Origin: Psychrobacillus sp044762745
GTDB taxonomy: Bacteria > Bacillota > Bacilli > Bacillales_A > Planococcaceae
Direction of reading: 5' to 3'
Assembly (NCBI RefSeq): GCF_044762745.1
Contig: NZ_JBIWEX010000026.1
Span: forward strand, 4,487-68,486
DNA: 64,000 nt
Position numbers and translations under genes: made by a program
The notes under the pieces: model-generated
The model's database searches: none
Told to the model about the DNA's origin: nothing
The model's input: only the letters and a program-made list of their open reading frames with translations
Part shown: positions 59,668-64,000 of the stretch, in pieces
Layout of the letters: the number at the start of each line of letters is the position of its first letter
Numbering within the stretch: position 1 is the first letter of the stretch

Positions 59668-60942
59668 TTACGCAGTTATTTCTTTTTGCCTCTCATATTC
59701 CTTGAACATCACCAAATAAATAAATCCACTAACGATCGCTAAAACCGCTAATATCACAAATGTCCAAGTAAAGCCGATCCATGTTACAAGCGGAAACACT
59801 AATGGTGCAATCGTTCGCCCAATCGTATATCGCAAACTTGCCGCAGCAAAGTACTGACCACGCATATCTGCTGGCGCTAACTTAGACACAAAGCTTTCTT
59901 GCAATCCAACTGTCGCCAACTCTCCGAAAGTAAATACCGCCATCGCGAGCAGGAATACCCAAAAGTTTGCCGTCATCGGGAAAATAAGCATCGCGATCAT
60001 ATATAAAAACGACGAAAGGAAAAATACCCACTTCTCTGGATATTTGGTCATCCATCTCGATACAAAAACCGTCAGTAACACAACTAATAACCCGTTCTCC
60101 GATAATAAAATACCGAAAGACCCTTCTCCCGTCACGGACCATTCTCGACCAAAGAAATTCCCCAGTACTTGCTTATCAATTACTTCTTTCATATAAACTG
60201 GTATCAACATATCCAACTGCATAAACGTTTGTCCAAGTAAAATCCCTGCAATCACATAAAGGAGAAACACTCTATCTTTCACAATTAATCCATATGCCTT
60301 CACTTGATCGATCACTACTTGCATCCAACCATTTCCGCCTCTAGCAACTAACTGCTTTTTCATCTCTTCTGGTAATGTCTCTTCTGTTAACAATCGAAGC
60401 GCTAAACCAACTAAACAGAATATTATACCGGCCATAAGCAACAATGCAAAGCGATATTGGAAAAACAATACCGCTCCTACAATAGGTCCAATTACTACGG
60501 AAATATTGATGGATGTATAAAATACTGAAAAGACAGTGCTTCTCTCATTCTCCGGTACAACATCTGCAACAATCGCTTGACTCGCTGGATGATAAAACGA
60601 ACCAGCTACTCCAGCAATCGTGAATGCTACGAAACTGAGCATAGGTGAGTCTAACCAAGGCGAGTTGGCAAACGCAAAAAGTATAAACGCTGCGCCCTCT
60701 ACCGTAGCAGAAAAGAACAACATCGTTCTTCTTCCAAAGCGGTCTGCACAATAACCTCCGATTAAATTTGCAGCGACAGAAAATACTTGCGAAATCACAA
60801 GTAGTATTCCTGCCATACTAGTTCCAAATTCATCTGCAAAATAAATAGCAAGAAACGGAAACACCATCCAAAAGCTTAAATTACTAAAAAACTCGCCGAA
60901 TAATCGGACTTTTAAGGGCCTATCCCAATCTCTAATTCTCAT
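59668..60942 (-). CDS. MFS transporter (YfiS/MdtH-like)
   Basis: 424 residues, about 12 helices. Loop 2-3 motif GGYCADRFGRRTM matches MFS motif A; helix 5 region GPIVGAVLFF is a motif C-like stretch. The large central loop at ~190-230 (MKKQLVARGGNGWMQVVIDQ) is unusual but seen in this group. Substrate unknown. Start ATG 60942 with GAGGAAATAT upstream; the frame continues to 61008 without a ribosome site. Confidence 0.87.
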   Translation of the reverse strand: MRIRDWDRPLKVRLFGEFFSNLSFWMVFPFLAIYFADEFGTSMAGILLVISQVFSVAANLIGGYCADRFGRRTMLFFSATVEGAAFILFAFANSPWLDSPMLSFVAFTIAGVAGSFYHPASQAIVADVVPENERSTVFSVFYTSINISVVIGPIVGAVLFFQYRFALLLMAGIIFCLVGLALRLLTEETLPEEMKKQLVARGGNGWMQVVIDQVKAYGLIVKDRVFLLYVIAGILLGQTFMQLDMLIPVYMKEVIDKQVLGNFFGREWSVTGEGSFGILLSENGLLVVLLTVFVSRWMTKYPEKWVFFLSSFLYMIAMLIFPMTANFWVFLLAMAVFTFGELATVGLQESFVSKLAPADMRGQYFAAASLRYTIGRTIAPLVFPLVTWIGFTWTFVILAVLAIVSGFIYLVMFKEYERQKEITA

Positions 60943-61124
60943 ATATATTTCCTCGTATCTAATAGATGATACTATCCTACCATAATACTTCGGATTTCGA
61001 AACAGCAAACTGCACTTTTACATATGTTTTACAAACAAAAAAACATCCTTAAGCAAGGTTGATCTTTGGGATAGCATTTTTTATTACATACTTTAAAGAT
61101 AATGTGATGCGTCATAAGGAAGTT

Positions 61125-61262
61125 ACCACTTGGATTTTCGCTGCAGGGCGGACGCTTTCCGCGGGGTGAGCGATGAGCCTTCACCACTGCTTCGCGTACG
61201 TTGTGAAGTCTCATCTGTCTCACGTGATCCAGTCGGAGTCGCCGCCCTTTTCGCTACAATCC
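61125..61262 (-). repeat. Long palindrome, inverted copy, element F
   Basis: GGGCGGACGCTTTCCGCGGG, apical GATGAGCCTTCACCACTG, return arm with GGAGTCGCCGCCC. Confidence 0.75.
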
Positions 61263-61344
61263 ACATTATTTGCTAGCTAATCAGCTGCACTGTTTTACAT
61301 TAAATCTTATGTAGTGTTTCTTGAAAATAAAATCCAATAAATGG

Positions 61345-61447
61345 TTGAACGAGACAAATCCACTGCGAACGCGACAAACTAGCCTTCGAACACGACAAAG
61401 ACTACCCCGAGCGCGACAAAAAGACCGCTCAACACGACAAACCCGAA
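61345..61447 (-). repeat. Five-unit 21-bp array, GACAAA/TTTGTC type, element F
   Basis: GACAAA at 61353, 61373, 61394, 61415 and 61436 (20,21,21,21). Reverse complement is almost the same as the element D array at 43205-43312. Confidence 0.78.
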
Positions 61448-61460
61448 GATCTTTTCCTAA

Positions 61461-61532
61461 AACGGATTCTGGAATAATCGTTAGAGCGGCTATTTTAGTA
61501 ATGAATCCTAGTGCTATTAGCATACTGTCCGT
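61461..61532 (-). pseudogene. Fragment of a xanthine/uracil-type permease gene
   Basis: On the minus strand it encodes MLIALGFITKIAALTIIPES, against the same stretch of the intact permease (62283-62356) with one residue missing and single changes. Same orientation as pbuX. It joins the truncated element F at its downstream side. Confidence 0.7.
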
Positions 61533-61576
61533 CTGTTAAATCGATGGTAAAAATTGTATCATGTTAAAACCTTCGT

Positions 61577-61796
61577 TTAGTTTATTTTGATCGCAAAAGC
61601 ATCGTCAAGAGAGAGTTTACCATCTATAAAAGCATCATACCATTTTTGAGAATTATGTCTATCTTGTATAGCTCCTTATGGACGATCACTGTATAAAAGT
61701 GATCCATTCTCGTATAATTAATGACTCATTGTAAGTTATTAAAGTAGATTCTCCCATGTCCTCAGATTTCTTTGCTGAATAAAAATAATCAAATGC
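61577..61796 (-). pseudogene. Degraded coding remnant, family unknown
   Basis: Two frames with protein-like composition meet: an upstream part containing DYFYSAKKSEDMGESTLITY then NESLIIREWITFI, and, one frame off and after an internal stop, HNSQKWYDAFIDGKLSLDDA ending KIN. This looks like one C-terminal region broken by a frameshift and a nonsense change. No start codon or ribosome site is evident. Confidence 0.35.
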
Positions 61797-61865
61797 TTAT
61801 TAAAATGAAAAAGAAACGATAATATTTTCATCATCTGTATTCCTTTTACGCACCTTTTTTCTTAC

Positions 61866-61914
61866 AAAAAATGCCACCTCCTCTTCTAAATGAATAGAAA
61901 AGGTAAGGCGACAT
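61866..61914 (-). terminator. Terminator of xpt-pbuX
   Basis: ATGTCGCCTTACCTTTTC pairs imperfectly with GAAGAGGAGGTGGCAT, followed by T6 on the minus strand. Confidence 0.75.
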
Positions 61915-62017
61915 TACATCATATTTTACTTAATAATATGTGGGGTATTATTAGTAAAATTTTATTCAATTTTCATTAATCTTGAGGTATTGAAACCCCC
62001 GTGCTTTACAGTTTATA

Positions 62018-63286
62018 TTATTTTTTCGATGGAATCATATTGAAGATAATGTTCAGCACAATTGCTGTTACACTCCCAGCTACAATTCCGTTACTTGTTA
62101 AAATACGTAAGTTGTCTGGAAGAGAGATAAATAAGTCTGGAACTACCGTCACCCCAAGTCCCATTCCTATTGAACAAGCAATAATCATCGAATTATCCCC
62201 TGAACCCGAAACGACTTTGCTCAGCATTTTAACCCCTTGCGCCACGACCATCCCAAACATCGCAATCATTGCTCCACCAAGTACGGATTCTGGAATAATC
62301 GTTGTAAGTGCAGCAATTTTAGGGATGAATCCTAGTGCTATTAGCATACCGCCCGTAATATAAATAATATTTTTCGTTTTAACACCTGACATTTGCATTA
62401 AACCAACATTTTGTGAAAAAGTAGTATAAGGAAATGAGTTGAAAATACCGCCTAGCAATACAGCAATCCCTTCTGCACGGTACCCTTTTGTTAAATCTTT
62501 TTTCTCTATTTTTTTCTCAAGAATATCACCCAGTGCAAAGTAAACCCCTGTAGATTCGACCAATGACACCATCGCTACTAAACACATCGTAATAATTGGT
62601 GTCCCTTCAAAAGTTGGCGTTCCAAAATAGAATGGCTGAACCATATGAAAATAACTAGCTTCCACAACAGGTGAAAAATCCACTTTCCCCATAAAAATGG
62701 CCGCAATCGTCCCAAGAATAATGCCAAGTAAAATAGAAATCGCTTTGATAAATCCAGTTGAAAAACGGTAAAGCAAAACGATGAAAAGCAAAGTACCAAA
62801 TGCCAATGAAACATTAGAGACAGACCCAAAATCACTAGCACCTTGACCTCCGCCCATATTGTTAATCGCCACTGGAATAAGAGTGATTCCAATAATCGTT
62901 ACAACCGAACCGGTTACGACTGGCGGAAAAAACTTTACAAGATAGCCGAAAACACTACTAACTACTATAACAAAAATACCTGACACAATAATTGCCCCAT
63001 AAATAGAGGAAACACCATATTCCCCGCCAATCGCAATCATTGGACCTACTGCTGTAAATGTACACCCTAATACAACTGGTAACCCAATACCAAAAAAGCG
63101 GTTACTCATTACTTGTAAAATGGTTGCAACCCCACACATTAAAATATCAATTGCAACTAAATATGTTAACTGCTCCGAATTAAGCCCGATTGCATTGCCT
63201 ACAATAAGCGGAACGAGTACTGCTCCTGCGTACATAGCTAGAACATGTTGAATACCAAGTGCCGTATTTCTTAACGCATTATTCAT
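62018..63286 (-). CDS. pbuX: Xanthine permease PbuX
   Basis: 422 residues, NCS2 family with 14 membrane segments. Motifs: LGIQHVLAMYAGAVLVPLIV in helix 1, VLGCTFTAVGPMIAIGGEYG, the QNVGLMQMSGVKTK segment and VESTGVYFALGD with the conserved Glu. Purine (xanthine) uptake. Its start overlaps the xpt stop by four bases. Confidence 0.93.
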   Translation of the reverse strand: MNNALRNTALGIQHVLAMYAGAVLVPLIVGNAIGLNSEQLTYLVAIDILMCGVATILQVMSNRFFGIGLPVVLGCTFTAVGPMIAIGGEYGVSSIYGAIIVSGIFVIVVSSVFGYLVKFFPPVVTGSVVTIIGITLIPVAINNMGGGQGASDFGSVSNVSLAFGTLLFIVLLYRFSTGFIKAISILLGIILGTIAAIFMGKVDFSPVVEASYFHMVQPFYFGTPTFEGTPIITMCLVAMVSLVESTGVYFALGDILEKKIEKKDLTKGYRAEGIAVLLGGIFNSFPYTTFSQNVGLMQMSGVKTKNIIYITGGMLIALGFIPKIAALTTIIPESVLGGAMIAMFGMVVAQGVKMLSKVVSGSGDNSMIIACSIGMGLGVTVVPDLFISLPDNLRILTSNGIVAGSVTAIVLNIIFNMIPSKK

Positions 63287-63870
63287 GCTGTCGTAGTCTC
63301 CTCAAAAAAAGTGACTTGTCCATCGGCTAAAGATTTAATAATTGCAAGAGACTCTACTCGAATTCCTTTTTCACGAATGAGGCTGCCACCTGTTTGGAAC
63401 CCCTTTTCAATGACTATGCCAATCCCCGCATTCTTAGCGTTTGCCTGTTCTACAATCTCTAACAGTCCAAGAGCGGCTTGTCCATTTGCAAGGAAATCGT
63501 CAATGATTAACACGACATCATCGCTGTTGATAAAATCCTTTGAAACGGAAATTTCATTTGTTTCATTTTTCGTAAATGAATGTACTTTCGAAGAATATAA
63601 GTTTCCTGATAAAGTGAGTGATTTGCGTTTACGAGCAAATACAACTGGAACTCCTAACGTTAAACCTGCAAACATAGATGGTGCTATACCAGAAGATTCA
63701 ATTGTTAAAATTTTTGTAATCCCCGCATCCTTAAAACGAGCAGCAAATTCTTCTCCAATTGCTTGCATGAGCACTGGATCGATTTGATGATTTAAAAAAG
63801 TATCTACTTTCAATACATTTTCGGATAGAACTTTACCCTCTTGGACAATTTTTTCTTTTAATAATTTCAT
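63283..63870 (-). CDS. xpt: Xanthine phosphoribosyltransferase
   Basis: 195 residues; converts xanthine and PRPP to XMP. PRPP-binding loop VLIIDDFLANGQAALGLLEI, substrate part VFARKRKSLTLSGNLYSS, N-terminal MKLLKEKIVQEGKVLSENVL. In Bacillus this gene is led by a guanine riboswitch. Only about 45 bases separate the start from the end of an IS30-type transposase gene, and no riboswitch sequence is present in them. Confidence 0.94.
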   Translation of the reverse strand: MKLLKEKIVQEGKVLSENVLKVDTFLNHQIDPVLMQAIGEEFAARFKDAGITKILTIESSGIAPSMFAGLTLGVPVVFARKRKSLTLSGNLYSSKVHSFTKNETNEISVSKDFINSDDVVLIIDDFLANGQAALGLLEIVEQANAKNAGIGIVIEKGFQTGGSLIREKGIRVESLAIIKSLADGQVTFFEETTTA

Positions 63871-63914
63871 AAGTATTTGATCCCTTCGTATTCATATTTT
63901 TTAAAGACCGTTTG

Positions 63915-64000
63915 TCAAATTAAGTGCAACAGTTCTTCCTGAAACGCCTCGTATGCAGTTGTCCAGCCAAGGCATTTCCTTGGTCGATTGTTAATGAGAT
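63915..64000 (-). mobile_element. IS30-family transposase, C-terminal end (rest outside window)
   Basis: Minus strand reads LINNRPRKCLGWTTAYEAFQ then EELLHLI and a stop at 63915-63917. NNRPRKCLGW is the conserved C-terminus of IS30-type DDE transposases. The gene points toward xpt. The IS end should lie near 63890-63910 (TTAAAGACCGTTTGTCAAAT). Confidence 0.9.

Larger units (their letters stand above)
61100..61460 (-). mobile_element. Composite MITE-like element F, one end lost
   Basis: Degenerate terminus near 61100-61118 (GATGCGTCATAAGGAAG), palindrome 61125-61262, array 61345-61447. The other terminus is missing; similarity to element D stops at about 61455 and the sequence continues directly as a pbuX-like fragment. 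No gene in 60943-62017. Confidence 0.65.

Noticed and set aside
63311..63787. 158-codon plus-strand frame opposite xpt
   Set aside because: Shadow of xpt, which carries the PRPP-binding motif.
1..64000. tRNA or rRNA genes
   Set aside because: I saw no tRNA T-arm (GGTTCGAATCC-like) with a matching cloverleaf and no rRNA sequence on either strand; the GGTACCGCG stretch at 55640 belongs to the T-box.

Overview
The window is about 64 kb of a low-GC, endospore-forming member of the Bacillales. The gene content (gamma-type SASP, pdaA, yfh/yga-type gene set, T-box and TPP leaders) and the many dispersed intergenic repeats fit the Planococcaceae side (Psychrobacillus/Lysinibacillus/Sporosarcina-like). 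That placement is an inference from gene content and order; no 16S or other marker lies in the window. Most genes are ordinary housekeeping genes with strong Shine-Dalgarno sites and clear intrinsic terminators.

Layout. 1-15 kb: 3' end of gsaB (glutamate-1-semialdehyde aminotransferase), an aromatic-acid-exporter-like membrane protein, a dipeptide ABC operon (dppD-dppF-dppA-dppB-dppC, minus strand), an ABC exporter, a DUF402 nucleotide phosphatase, gamma-SASP sspE, mutY, yfhP, and the recX-yfhH-yfhJ operon. 15-23 kb: pdaA, rlmD, a DUF3889-like secreted protein, an SRPBCC protein, a zinc alcohol dehydrogenase, MFS and small proteins. 24-32 kb: class I fumarase, a PerR-type-controlled P1B-4 ATPase, BrkB/YtxH/DUF1128 genes, and the pseudouridine operon psuK-psuG. 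32-48 kb: motAB with a candidate sigma-D promoter, two M29 aminopeptidases, mreBH, a beta-carbonic anhydrase, oligoendopeptidase, map, thiT with a TPP riboswitch, an M20 peptidase, SGNH hydrolase and yfmL. 49-64 kb: an FbpA-like small protein with VanZ and AAA genes, a HAD hydrolase, the serine operon under a T-box, aspartokinase III, an AhpD-like protein, a Nudix-GNAT fusion, an MFS gene and xpt-pbuX. The window ends inside an IS30-family transposase sitting just upstream of xpt.

The least ordinary material is in the long gene-free gaps. Six of them (18.0, 23.2-24.4, 35.5, 43.2, 48.8-49.5 and 61.1 kb) hold members of one composite, MITE-like family. Each has terminal inverted repeats close to TAGGGATACTGCGTCTTAA, an array of 3-5 short units at a strict 20-21 bp period, and, at constant polarity, a 130-210 bp GC-rich palindrome that would fold as a long hairpin. 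The array units come in several sequence types (TTGATTGCTTTC-like, TTGTCGCGTTC-like, GTTGCGC-like) but keep the same spacing, in three arrays exactly 21,20,21,21. This conserved architecture, rather than any protein gene, is my best candidate for something undescribed here. Two further repeat families lie in other gaps.

Regulatory sites that can be read directly: a perfect 15-bp Per box overlapping the -10 of the metal ATPase promoter; a TPP riboswitch with terminator before thiT; a serine-type T-box with an apparent AGC specifier, plus a cre-like site upstream of its promoter; a candidate CodY box before dpp; and candidate sigma-G and sigma-D promoters before sspE and motA.
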